Shown piece by piece: positions 44,343-52,601 of a stretch of DNA of 64,000 nucleotides. Under the pieces are notes generated by a model that saw only the letters and a program-made list of their open reading frames with translations, did no database searches and had not been told where the DNA came from. Position 1 is the stretch's first letter; each line of letters starts with the position of its first letter. A program made the position numbers and the translations under genes. Source of the stretch: Bin87 sp965116565 (GTDB taxonomy: Bacteria; Chloroflexota; Dehalococcoidia; Lucifugimonadales; UBA3495); NCBI GenBank assembly GCA_965116565.1, contig OZ220699.1, positions 2,666,001 to 2,730,000 of the forward strand, given 5' to 3'.

Positions 44343-45437
44343 ATGTTTTCACCCGGCGGCGGGCAACAGCAACCACCTCGGCAGCCTGAATTCGACGTAG
44401 ACCAGATCTTTGGCCGCATCCGCGGATTGTTTGGTGGCAGCGGGGGCCGATTGGGCGGCGGCAACCTGGGTATCATCATCCTAGCGGTGATCGCGCTGAT
44501 TGTCGTCATCTGGGCCGCCACCGGAGTGTACACAATCAGTCCCGGTGAAAACGCCTCGCTGCGCCTCTTTGGCGCAGTCCAGGGTGACCCGATAGCTGAG
44601 GAAGGTTTGCAATGGTGGTGGCCCTCGCCGGTGGGCAACCGGGACGTGGTGCTGGTCACCGAGACGCGGCGCATGGAGCTGGGCTTCCGGTCCAACGAGG
44701 CCGCAGTGAACACGCCGTTCCTGGAAGAAGCGCTGATGATTTCGGGGGACCTGAACATCGTTGACGTCCAGATGGTGGTGCAATACCGCATCAGCAATCT
44801 GAACAATTTCCTGTTCAACGTGGACGACCCGGGAGAACAGATACGAGCAATTCCGGAAGGCCAACCGGATGGACGGACTTTGAAAGACGGCGCGGAAGCA
44901 GCGCTGCGCCTGGTGGTGGGGCAACGTTCCATCGACGATGTGCTGGTGCGTGGTCGTGAGCTGGTGGAGACCGATACGCGGGAGAGGCTGCAGGCGATCC
45001 TGGACAGCTACGCCGCCGGCATCGAGGTGATATCGGTGCAGTTACAGGACGTGAAGGCGCCGGAGGAAGTGCGCGACGCCTTCGACGACGTTCTGCGCGG
45101 CCGACAGGAGCGCGAGACACGAATCAACCAGGCCCTGGCGTATGAGGCCGACGTGATTCCGAGGGCTCGCGGTGATGCGCAACGCATCATCGAAGGCGCA
45201 GAGGCATTCCGGCAGGCCCGTATCGAGACTGCCACCGGTGAAGCGCAGCGTTTCGATACGGTGTTGAACGAGTATCTGAGTTCACCGGAAGTCACCCGAC
45301 AGCGGCTATACCTGGAGGCGTTGGAGCAGGTGCTGCCCGGCGTGGCCAAGGTCATAGTGGATCCCCAGACGGACCCGGTGATCATCCTGGGACAGGACGG
45401 CAACGTGATACCCGCCCCGATAGGCCCCAACCCGTAG
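44343..45437 (+). CDS. hflK: HflK, FtsH-modulating SPFH-domain protein
   Basis: 364 residues. Forms with HflC a large membrane cage around FtsH that limits substrate access. One membrane helix at about 41-62 (GIIILAVIALIVVIWAATGV) after a Gly/Pro-rich N-terminus, then the SPFH (prohibitin/band 7) domain with TISPGENASLRLFGAV and MISGDLNIVDVQMVVQYRISNL, and a helical Arg/Glu-rich tail (RQERETRINQALAYEADVIPRARGDAQRI). The Gly-rich N-terminal tail with Pro/Gln resembles E. coli HflK. 65 bp before hflC. Confidence 0.93.
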   Translation: MFSPGGGQQQPPRQPEFDVDQIFGRIRGLFGGSGGRLGGGNLGIIILAVIALIVVIWAATGVYTISPGENASLRLFGAVQGDPIAEEGLQWWWPSPVGNRDVVLVTETRRMELGFRSNEAAVNTPFLEEALMISGDLNIVDVQMVVQYRISNLNNFLFNVDDPGEQIRAIPEGQPDGRTLKDGAEAALRLVVGQRSIDDVLVRGRELVETDTRERLQAILDSYAAGIEVISVQLQDVKAPEEVRDAFDDVLRGRQERETRINQALAYEADVIPRARGDAQRIIEGAEAFRQARIETATGEAQRFDTVLNEYLSSPEVTRQRLYLEALEQVLPGVAKVIVDPQTDPVIILGQDGNVIPAPIGPNP

Positions 45438-45502
45438 GGCGTGGCCGGCGAATAACTTGACGACACAAAGCTGACTGTTCCGACAGCCCGGAGAACTCTC
45501 CA

Positions 45503-46474
45503 ATGCGCAATCTAATCATCATTGCAATCGTGATCATCGTAGGGCTGGTGCTATTGCGCCAATCGCTGTACGTGGTTGACGTTACAGAGCAGGTAATCAT
45601 CCTCCGTTTCGGTGAGGTGGTGAAAACCAAGGCGTCCCCAGGCCTGGACGTGAAGGTGCCCTTCGTGGACACGGTGGTCAGGATGGACCGGCGGGTATTG
45701 AGAATTGACGCTCCGCCGGTGTCGATGCCCGACCAGGACAAGGAAAACTTGGTGATCGACATTTACGCCAGGTACCGGATTATAGATCCGGTGCAGTTCC
45801 GGAAAACGCTGCAGACCGAGAACAACGCCCGAAGCCGCCTTGGCGACATCGTGACGTCCACGCTGCGCGACCGCGTGGCGCTACGCGACCGGACCGACAT
45901 CATCGGTGCGAAGCCGGTCAGGGACGCAGATGACAATCCGGTGGTGGACGAAGAAGGTCTACCATTGGTCGAAGCCCAGGAAACACGTACCCAGATCCTG
46001 GATGAAGTGTTGGCGGCGGTGCAACGGATCACCGGGGACAACCCGGAGACGACGCAGCGCGAAGATTTTGGTATCCAAATGATCGACGTACGAATCAAGC
46101 GGGCGGACTTCCCCGAAGCGGTAACCGCGTCGATCTACACCAGAATGCGGGCCGAGCGTAACCGAATCGCCGCCGGGTTCCGGGCGGAAGGCGAAGAGGA
46201 AGACCGGAAAATCCGGGCAGCAACCGACCGTGAGCGGGACGTCATATTGGCCCAAGCGCAGCAGCAGTCCAACAGGATACGGGGTGAAGGTGAAGCGGAA
46301 GCCATCAGCATCCTGGCGGATGCGCTGAACCGGGATCCTGAGCTGTTCGATTTCCTGCGGAGCCTGGAAGCGTACCAACGAATCATCCAGGGGCACGACA
46401 CCATCATCATGTCATCGGACGCGCCGCTGTTCGACTACCTGGCAGGGCCGTTAGCGCCCGGTTCGGGGAATTGA
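45503..46474 (+). CDS. hflC: HflC, FtsH-modulating SPFH-domain protein
   Basis: 323 residues; partner of HflK. A membrane anchor at residues 2-22 is followed by the SPFH domain with VVDVTEQVIILRFGEVV, and a long C-terminal coiled coil with MRAERNRIAAGFRAEGEEEDRKIRA and IRGEGEAEAISILADALNRDP, typical of HflC. A strong hairpin terminator lies 32 bp downstream. Same operon as hflK. Confidence 0.94.
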   Translation: MRNLIIIAIVIIVGLVLLRQSLYVVDVTEQVIILRFGEVVKTKASPGLDVKVPFVDTVVRMDRRVLRIDAPPVSMPDQDKENLVIDIYARYRIIDPVQFRKTLQTENNARSRLGDIVTSTLRDRVALRDRTDIIGAKPVRDADDNPVVDEEGLPLVEAQETRTQILDEVLAAVQRITGDNPETTQREDFGIQMIDVRIKRADFPEAVTASIYTRMRAERNRIAAGFRAEGEEEDRKIRAATDRERDVILAQAQQQSNRIRGEGEAEAISILADALNRDPELFDFLRSLEAYQRIIQGHDTIIMSSDAPLFDYLAGPLAPGSGN

Positions 46475-46505
46475 CAACCGCGACAACACACGAACGCATC
46501 ATTAA

Positions 46506-46528
46506 GGGCCGGGCGCAAAACCCGGCCC
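46506..46528 (+). terminator. Rho-independent terminator after hflC
   Basis: Perfect stem GGGCCGGG/CCCGGCCC (8 bp), loop of 7 bases with AAAA, followed by TCGTTATTT. A second, weaker GC-rich hairpin lies at about 46613-46645 near the end of the convergent gene. Confidence 0.8.
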
Positions 46529-46661
46529 TCGTTATTTGTGCAGTGGCGATTGGGCAAGCCCGTCGGCCGGGTGTTTCGAATCTTGCTTGGTCGTTTGGGT
46601 TGGGGCACGGGAGCGGGCTTAATACCCGCCCCCACAGGCGGGGGGTTTGGTTTAGCAAGGG

Positions 46662-47522
46662 TCAGCGGTCGGAGATGCGGCGGCCCTCGACTAAGCCGTC
46701 GGCAGTCCGGGTCGGGGCGGTGATTATGATGCTGAAACCCTGCTCCAGTCGCATGGGAACTTCGGCGGCGGTGCAGCCGGTGGCGCAGGGCACGCCGGCT
46801 TCCTTGCAGATGCCAAGAATGCGGAGCAGCATTTCCTGAACCTCAGGATGTCCCGCGTTTCCCCGGTGTCCCATCGCGACGGACATGTCACCGGGGCCGG
46901 CCCAGACGGCGCCGATGCCCCTCACCTGGCGTAGGATGTCGGGCAGGTTCTGTACCCCAGTGGGTTCCTCGACGATCCCCATGAGGAGCAGGTTTCCATC
47001 GGGATCCAGGGGCCAGACGTCAGCCGCGTCATAGTACTCGGAGGCGGAAAGACCCCAGTATCTGGGCGCGATGCGCTGCCACCAGCCCCGCTCCCCGTGG
47101 GGCTCGAAGTCTGGGACACCGGGGACCTGGGGGTAGCGTGCGGCCTGTACAGCGGCCATCGCGCCCTCGACAGTATCAAGGTGGGGCAGGATGAGGCCGT
47201 ACACTCCGGTGTCAAGGGTTTGTTTGATAATCCACTGGTTGGTTTCGCGGGTGTTGGGCGGGATGCGGACGACGGGAGTCGGGTCGGCCTGGAGTCCGTC
47301 GGTATCGGCGATGCGCTTGCGGTTGAGCAGAAACTGGAGAGAGGCCCGTAGGTTGTTGAAGGACATGCCTTCGTGCTCCATTTCGATCATGACCATGTCG
47401 TAGTCGGAATCGGCAAAGTACATCATCTCGTCGAAGTTGCCGTTCCAGATCAGGCCGGTGCCGAATACGGGTTTGCCCTCTTCCAGGAGTTGGATGACCT
47501 TGTTGTAACGGGTAGCGGGCAT
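46662..47522 (-). CDS. HpcH/HpaI aldolase family protein
   Basis: 286 residues from the ATG at 47522, which has GGAGG upstream; the open frame extends to 47588. TIM-barrel class II aldolase or lyase, typically cleaving 4-hydroxy-2-oxo acids. Motifs: DMVMIEMEHEG at about 42, a RIPPN with GVYGLILPHLDT near 110, and VWAGPGDMSVAMG at about 205-217, with the metal Glu and Asp. Likely catabolic, fitting the LLM and CoA-transferase theme. A gap of 325 bp separates it from the M16 gene. Confidence 0.87.
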   Translation of the reverse strand: MPATRYNKVIQLLEEGKPVFGTGLIWNGNFDEMMYFADSDYDMVMIEMEHEGMSFNNLRASLQFLLNRKRIADTDGLQADPTPVVRIPPNTRETNQWIIKQTLDTGVYGLILPHLDTVEGAMAAVQAARYPQVPGVPDFEPHGERGWWQRIAPRYWGLSASEYYDAADVWPLDPDGNLLLMGIVEEPTGVQNLPDILRQVRGIGAVWAGPGDMSVAMGHRGNAGHPEVQEMLLRILGICKEAGVPCATGCTAAEVPMRLEQGFSIIITAPTRTADGLVEGRRISDR

Positions 47523-47847
47523 GGGCTTGCCTCCTTGATGCAGGTATTCCGGTTCGATAGCGCGCTCATTGTGGCATTGGCCGCACATAGTGGCAACGTC
47601 GTGGATCCTGTGGGAAGCACATCAAGCCGCGGTACCTACGGGGAATGATGTTCAGACGGGTTTCACGGGCTCTGCAAAAACGGATTGGGCACCCAGACAC
47701 GCATACGCCCACTGCACAAGTGCCGGGCCCGCTCATACGCGACTTCTCTCATCACGAGCAGTGGTGAGGACGAACGCCTCGGTGTATCACCAAAGCGTCG
47801 CTGCAAACCGCCGGTATCTCCGGACGGTTCTCGGGCGCAAATCTTTG
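47523..47847. other. 325-bp gap
   Basis: Contains the leader of the HpcH/HpaI gene (ribosome-binding site beside 47530) and no open frame with a recognisable motif. I saw no RNA gene or strong hairpin. Confidence 0.4.
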
Positions 47848-49116
47848 CTATGACGATGAAAGAGCGGTTGCGAATTCAGTTGGGTCATCGTGCGGCCCGA
47901 CTATCGCCAAACGGAACCGCTGGCCGTCCAGCAACCGTTCGGCCGTGCGAACCACGTCCAGGCGCGTAACACCGTCGATGCTGGACGCCGTGTCGTCGGG
48001 CGTCGTGATGTCGTTCATCAACAGTTCCTGGGACGCCAGCCAGGCGGCCACGGACCGGGAATCCTCCAGTCGCATTAGCAGCCGGCCCTTAATGTACTCA
48101 CGCGCCTTGCGAATCTCTGCATTGGGCGCAGGTTCCAAGAGTCTTGCCATCTCCTGCCGGGTCGCGGCGATGGCTTCCGCTGCCCGGCTCGGCTCAGTAC
48201 CGCACGAGACGACGAGCGCGCCACAATCCCGGTAGCTGCTGATGGAACTGTGGCAGTCGTAGGTCAGGCCAAGATCCTCACGCAATGTTTGAAATAGGCG
48301 GCTGCTCATGCCGTCCCCGAGAATCCCGTTCAGTACTGTAGCGGCGTACCGGTCGTCGTCAACAAGGGCAAAACCCGGCAAACCGATGCAGATGCTGGTC
48401 TCCTCAGTGTCCCGGTGGTCCAGGAGGATATTTGGCGCGTCCTGCCCTGCATGAACCACCGGTTCCCAACCCAGCGGTTCGCCCGGTTCCCAACCGGTCG
48501 TGGCATTAGCAACAGTTTTCACGGCCTCGGCGTGCGTGATGGCGCCAGCAATGGCGATCACGGTGTTGTTGGGCCGGTATTGCCGCTCCATGTACCGACG
48601 GACTTCGTCCAGTTGGATGGCCGAAACCGTCTCGGACGTGCCGCCAACGTCTCGCCCCATCGCCTGCTCCGGCCATAAAGCTCGATCGATCAGGAGGTCG
48701 CAAACCTGGGCTGGGTAGTCGTTGGTCATCCTCAACTCGTCCCGGATGACCTCTCGCTCCTTCTCCATCTCCGCGGGATCGAGCAACGGGTGCAATATCA
48801 GGTCCAGCAATACGGGTAAGGCGCTGTCGGCATGGACGCTTGCGACTTTGCACCAGAAAGAGGTCATCTCGCGGTCCGTGGACGCATTCATAATGCCACC
48901 GACGCCCTCCACCGCCTCCGAGATAGCCAAGGCAGTCGGCCAACTGCGCGTCCCCTTGAATGGCAGGTGCTCAAGGAAGTGCGAGAGACCGGCTTTATCT
49001 GCGGGTTCGTAACGCGACCCGGCGCCAACCGTTATGAACATAGATACGCTGCGGGTGTGCGGCATTTCTGCCGTCAACACCCGCAGCCCGTTGTCCAGGG
49101 TTTCCCGGCGATACAT
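47848..49116 (-). CDS. M16 family zinc metallopeptidase
   Basis: 422 residues, the usual length of one-unit (PqqL/YmxG-like) M16 peptidases. The inverted zinc motif HFLEH is at 46-50 (His 46, Glu 49, His 50) with the third ligand Glu about 77 residues later. The C-terminal half has the R/Y-type substrate segment (GLTYDCHSSI...). It directly follows the MBL-fold gene with no gap. Likely digests small peptides or signal-peptide remnants. Confidence 0.88.
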   Translation of the reverse strand: MYRRETLDNGLRVLTAEMPHTRSVSMFITVGAGSRYEPADKAGLSHFLEHLPFKGTRSWPTALAISEAVEGVGGIMNASTDREMTSFWCKVASVHADSALPVLLDLILHPLLDPAEMEKEREVIRDELRMTNDYPAQVCDLLIDRALWPEQAMGRDVGGTSETVSAIQLDEVRRYMERQYRPNNTVIAIAGAITHAEAVKTVANATTGWEPGEPLGWEPVVHAGQDAPNILLDHRDTEETSICIGLPGFALVDDDRYAATVLNGILGDGMSSRLFQTLREDLGLTYDCHSSISSYRDCGALVVSCGTEPSRAAEAIAATRQEMARLLEPAPNAEIRKAREYIKGRLLMRLEDSRSVAAWLASQELLMNDITTPDDTASSIDGVTRLDVVRTAERLLDGQRFRLAIVGPHDDPTEFATALSSS

Positions 49117-49779
49117 TTAGGTATTCAACCAGTCGACGTCCCCTTGCAGGTCGGCCGGATGGGACTTGGACATGAACACATCGTAACGGCGCTTTGCCTC
49201 GCCGATGGTGGTGTTTTCGGGGCCGTGGCCCGGATAAACGTAAGTGTCGGCCGGCAGGGTCAATAGTTTCTCGCTGATGGTGCCCAGCAACTGCTGAAGA
49301 GCCTCGGGGCTGCGGGAGCGTCCCGGCCCGCCGGGGAAGAGAGTGTCCCCTGAGAAAAGGAATCCACCGATCTGGTAGCAAATGGAGCCGTCGGTGTGGC
49401 CCGGCGTGTGGATGCAGCGGATGGTGCGGTTGCCGAATTGCACCGTGTCGCCGTCATTAAGCTGGCGCTGCGGTGGGCTGGGCGGCAGGTGGGCATCCTC
49501 GGAGCCGATGGCCGCCGGGGCGCCGATGCTGCCAGTGATTTCAGTGTAGCCGGCCAGGTGATCGCCGTGTCCGTGCGTCACCAGGATGGCCTGCACCTCG
49601 ACACCGGCATCGCGAACCTCGTTGATCATCTTCTCCGGCTCATCCGGCGTGTCGATGCAGACGGCCTGGTTGGTCTCAGGGCAAATGATTATGTAGCCGT
49701 TGTTGCCAAGGCTGCCCATGTTTTCGATCTTGTGGACGGTAACGTCGCCCTCAACCTGGGCCCGGTGGTGAACTGGCAT
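49117..49779 (-). CDS. MBL-fold metallo-hydrolase
   Basis: 220 residues. The zinc motif HGHGDH is at 69-74, another His in HTPGHTDGSICYQ at about 128, and a later Asp in FSGDTLF. The pattern is closest to glyoxalase II-like hydrolases. It lies upstream of and abuts the M16 gene, and follows the M42 gene by 57 bp. A strong AGGAGG precedes the ATG. Substrate unknown, likely a thioester. Confidence 0.88.
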   Translation of the reverse strand: MPVHHRAQVEGDVTVHKIENMGSLGNNGYIIICPETNQAVCIDTPDEPEKMINEVRDAGVEVQAILVTHGHGDHLAGYTEITGSIGAPAAIGSEDAHLPPSPPQRQLNDGDTVQFGNRTIRCIHTPGHTDGSICYQIGGFLFSGDTLFPGGPGRSRSPEALQQLLGTISEKLLTLPADTYVYPGHGPENTTIGEAKRRYDVFMSKSHPADLQGDVDWLNT

Positions 49780-49836
49780 GGTTGTGCGCCTCCTGTGAAT
49801 CGTTGAGATAGCGGTTGCATTGTAGCAAAGGGCCGA

Positions 49837-50946
49837 CTAACCGCCCAGCCGCGACCTCATGGAGTCTGGTACCTGCCGGATGCGCCGGCTGAATGCCGTG
49901 TCCCAACGCATCGACACCTGTCGCGCGGCTTCAGTGATAAGGGCGGCGCCGTTCAGGTAATCTTCGCGGTGGATATATTCCGCGGCAATGGAACCGTCCT
50001 CCGCCCCGTTATGGTAATTGCCCAGCGGGAACGCAACCCCGGTCGAGCGGTAACCCCAGGCATTGAACGCGCTGGCCTCGCAAACACCGCCGCTCATCAA
50101 CTGGCGCTGGCAGAGAAAGTCGGGGTTTTCGGCGGAGAGAACCTCCCTGGCTCTGATGAGAGCTGTTTCGGCCTCGGAATTGAAGGTGCTGCCGGCGTCG
50201 CCAACCCTGATGACAGGGCCCCTGCCGATCTCGGCTCCCGGCAGAGTACGGGATGACTCAAGTGAGACGACGAGCGTATCCATCGGCAGCGTACGTGCTT
50301 CGGCGAGCAGACGTGCACCTACCAGCCCTACCTCCTCGGCGCGGGTGAACACGCCGTACACGTCTCCCTCGGGTGAATTGCCATGCAGAGAGTCCAGGGC
50401 GGAAAGGATGGAGCCGCAACCGGCCAGATCGTCTGCGGCTCGCATGACCAGGCGGTCGCCCTCGACGGAGAAATCAGGCAAATCAAATACCGCAGGTGAG
50501 GGCAGGGGAATTTCCACAGACGTTGACCCGGTTAATCGGATCTGGGCTTGGCGTTCCCGATCGTCTCCGTGTTGACCTACGGTTTCCGCGGATACCCGAC
50601 GGCCTGCGGTCAGGACGATCTGAAGCGGAACCCCCGGCGCGAACGCGCCCGGTGGAATGCCTCCCGATGCCCTGCCGATCAGATAGTCGCCGTCGCGCCC
50701 GACGATCTCGAAGCCGGGGTGGTCCATGTGAGCCATGAATGCTATCGGCGGTACCTCGTTGCTCTTGGTGCCGGGTATTCGGGCAATGATGTTGCCGAAA
50801 TTATCGGTGCGCCAACTGGTTCCGATTTCCGTGAGCGCGCCTCGGACCGCTGAGGCCACGCCGTTTTCGTGAAAAGCGATCGCGGGTTGGGCGCCCAGAC
50901 GGGCCAGGAAGTCGAGGGCGCGGTCGGATTGAACGTCGGTAGTCAT
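49837..50946 (-). CDS. M42 family metallo-aminopeptidase
   Basis: 369 residues from the ATG at 50946 (another ATG at 50952). Binuclear aminopeptidase/deblocking type: metal ligands in AHMDHPGF (His 73, Asp 75), ADDLAGCGS (Asp), TRAEEVGLVGA (two Glu) and NYHNG (His near the C-terminus) are all present, although the usual H-x-D-E-I-G is H-M-D-H-P-G. Self-assembles into large complexes in its family. First gene of the minus-strand run M42-MBL-M16. Confidence 0.85.
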   Translation of the reverse strand: MTTDVQSDRALDFLARLGAQPAIAFHENGVASAVRGALTEIGTSWRTDNFGNIIARIPGTKSNEVPPIAFMAHMDHPGFEIVGRDGDYLIGRASGGIPPGAFAPGVPLQIVLTAGRRVSAETVGQHGDDRERQAQIRLTGSTSVEIPLPSPAVFDLPDFSVEGDRLVMRAADDLAGCGSILSALDSLHGNSPEGDVYGVFTRAEEVGLVGARLLAEARTLPMDTLVVSLESSRTLPGAEIGRGPVIRVGDAGSTFNSEAETALIRAREVLSAENPDFLCQRQLMSGGVCEASAFNAWGYRSTGVAFPLGNYHNGAEDGSIAAEYIHREDYLNGAALITEAARQVSMRWDTAFSRRIRQVPDSMRSRLGG

Positions 50947-51025
50947 CGGCATTGCACCTTGTGGCAGAGTGCGTCCATTGTGCCACCATCGACAACGGCC
51001 GGGCAAACCGGAGAGTGGTTTCGGG

Positions 51026-51034
51026 TGCTATACT
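51026..51034 (+). promoter_or_regulatory. Extended -10 promoter of the Ldh-family gene
   Basis: TGC-TATACT lies 46 bp upstream of the GTG start at 51080, in the divergent region between the M42 and Ldh genes. Same nine bases as before TatD-like and Fur genes. Confidence 0.55.
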
Positions 51035-51079
51035 GCGGCCCGGAATTTTTGCCATGACCGATCAGCCAGGAGGTGCGCT

Positions 51080-52156
51080 GTGCTGCCCAAGTTTCGAGTG
51101 AGTCTGGACGAGGCCACTATGGTTCCGGGGGATGACCTGAAATCCACCGTCGCCGCGGTTTTCGAAAAAATGGGCGTGCCTCCCGACGATGCTCAGCTGG
51201 GAGCGGACGTGCTGGTGATGGCCGACCTTAGAGGGGTGGACTCGCACGGAGTGTCCAACATGCTCCGTAGCTACGTGAGCGGCTACACCAGCGGGCAAAT
51301 CAATCCGAAACCGGACATGCGCATCGTGCGCGAGACGCCGAGCACCGCGAGCATCGACTCCGATCGCGGGTTGGGAATCATCACCACGCCTAAGGCGATG
51401 GACATCGCGATCCGCAAAGCCTCTGAAGTCGGTGTAGGGATGGTCACACTTGGCAACGCGAGGCACTTGGGAATGGCGTCTTACCACGCGATGATGGCCC
51501 TGGAGCACGACATGATTGGCGTGTGCATGACCAGTTGCCCGCCCTCGGTGGTGCCAACTTTCGGCGCGGAGCCCCGTCTGGGCACAAATCCCATTGCCAT
51601 CGCGGTGCCCTCGCGCAACCAGGCGCCGTTCGTATTCGATGCCGCCACCAGCACGGTCGCCGGCAACAAGGTGGGAATCGCCCGCCGGCTGGGAGTCAAG
51701 CTGGAACCGGGTTGGCTGGCCGACGCCGAAGGCAACCCCATCATGGAGGAGGCGGATGCTCCGGACAACTACACACTGCTGACGCTGGGGAGCACCCGGG
51801 AATTGGGGTCGCACAAGGGATATGGCTTGTCGTGCATGGTCGACATCTTGGCCGGCGTCCTCACCGGGTTCGGGTACGGTGCCGTCCCCGGACGACCCAA
51901 CTTCGGCCACTATGTGGCGGCCTACAACGTGGCAGGGTTCGACGATCCGGACCACTTCAAGGACCAGATGGACGAGTGGCTGCTCATGATGAAAAATACG
52001 CGGCCGGCTCCAGGTGAAGACAGGGTGATGGTTGCAGGGCAGCCCGAAGCCGAGATGGAGGAAATCCGGCGAGTGGAGGGTGTGCCCCTGCACCAGGAGG
52101 TGGTGGACTGGTTCCACGACACCTGCGGTGAGCTGGGAATTGATTGCCCGTTTTAG
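51080..52156 (+). CDS. Ldh family oxidoreductase (malate/L-sulfolactate dehydrogenase type)
   Basis: 358 residues from the GTG at 51080, which follows AGGAGG by 7 bases; frames further upstream have no site. NAD-dependent dehydrogenase of the YlbC/ComC type (malate, L-lactate, sulfolactate, ureidoglycolate). Motifs: DLRGVDSHGVSNMLRSYVSGY near the N-terminus (catalytic His), GNARHLGMASYHAMMAL and GTNPIAIAVPS, then STRELGSHKGYGLSCMVDILAGVLTG. Substrate not certain. A bidirectional terminator lies 18 bp downstream. Confidence 0.88.
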   Translation: MLPKFRVSLDEATMVPGDDLKSTVAAVFEKMGVPPDDAQLGADVLVMADLRGVDSHGVSNMLRSYVSGYTSGQINPKPDMRIVRETPSTASIDSDRGLGIITTPKAMDIAIRKASEVGVGMVTLGNARHLGMASYHAMMALEHDMIGVCMTSCPPSVVPTFGAEPRLGTNPIAIAVPSRNQAPFVFDAATSTVAGNKVGIARRLGVKLEPGWLADAEGNPIMEEADAPDNYTLLTLGSTRELGSHKGYGLSCMVDILAGVLTGFGYGAVPGRPNFGHYVAAYNVAGFDDPDHFKDQMDEWLLMMKNTRPAPGEDRVMVAGQPEAEMEEIRRVEGVPLHQEVVDWFHDTCGELGIDCPF

Positions 52157-52173
52157 GGTTCCAGGCACGAAAA

Positions 52174-52207
52174 AAACGCGCTCCCGGCCCCGAGGCCGTA
52201 AGCGTTT
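52174..52207. terminator. Bidirectional terminator between Ldh and RAM genes
   Basis: Outer arms AAACGC and GCGTTT and inner arms CGGCC and GGCCG with a CCGA loop form a stacked hairpin. An A-run on the left gives a T-run on the minus strand, and TTTCATTT follows on the plus strand, so it can stop both convergent genes. Confidence 0.7.
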
Positions 52208-52226
52208 CATTTGTTGGACCCAACCG

Positions 52227-52466
52227 TTAGATGTTGGTCGTGAACCACAGGCAAGTGACGGTATTCGTGACTCCGTTGATCGGACGAATCTGGTGGCGCA
52301 AGATAGCGGTCAGGTCCTCCGGCGTCCCAGCCTCAACTTCCATGACCACGTCATAGGGTCCCAACACTTCTCGCACCGCCGCGCCGCTGACGGTGTTCAG
52401 GCGATCTATGACTTCCCTGGTTTTTGCTGGCTCCACGTTGATGAGGATATAGGCGTTGGCGGCCAT
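52227..52466 (-). CDS. Standalone Lrp/AsnC ligand-binding (RAM) domain protein
   Basis: 79 residues: AYILINVEPAKTREVIDRLNTVSGAAVREVLGPYDVVMEVEAGTPEDLTAILRHQIRPINGV. This is the alpha/beta RAM fold that in Lrp/AsnC regulators binds amino acids, here without a DNA-binding half. It has a strong GGAGGT site and an AT-rich upstream region with an exact 11-bp direct repeat. Small RAM proteins may modulate regulators or act as metabolite sensors. Target unknown. Confidence 0.8.
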   Translation of the reverse strand: MAANAYILINVEPAKTREVIDRLNTVSGAAVREVLGPYDVVMEVEAGTPEDLTAILRHQIRPINGVTNTVTCLWFTTNI

Positions 52467-52483
52467 CGCAGCACCTCCAGTTG

Positions 52484-52516
52484 TATATTATCGTTTATTA
52501 TAATATATATTATCGT
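52484..52516 (-). promoter_or_regulatory. Direct repeats and -10 element upstream of RAM gene
   Basis: TATATTATCGT occurs at 52484-52494 and again at 52506-52516, 22 bp apart (about two helical turns). Between them the minus strand has TATAAT (52497-52502), 31 bp from the RAM start. This is an AT-rich island in GC-rich DNA and looks like a regulated promoter with two operator half-sites. Confidence 0.5.
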
Positions 52517-52601
52517 GTTTGACCATGCCATTGATGCCAGAAAAGCCTACTCCGGTTGTCAACGACTCATCCGGAGCGGACGCAGCAAGGATCCGAGCAG
52601 G

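Noticed and set aside
51062..52210. A 382-residue minus-strand frame opposite the Ldh-family gene
   Set aside because: It is antisense to a well-supported gene and very rich in His, Arg and Val, the usual composition of an antisense shadow.
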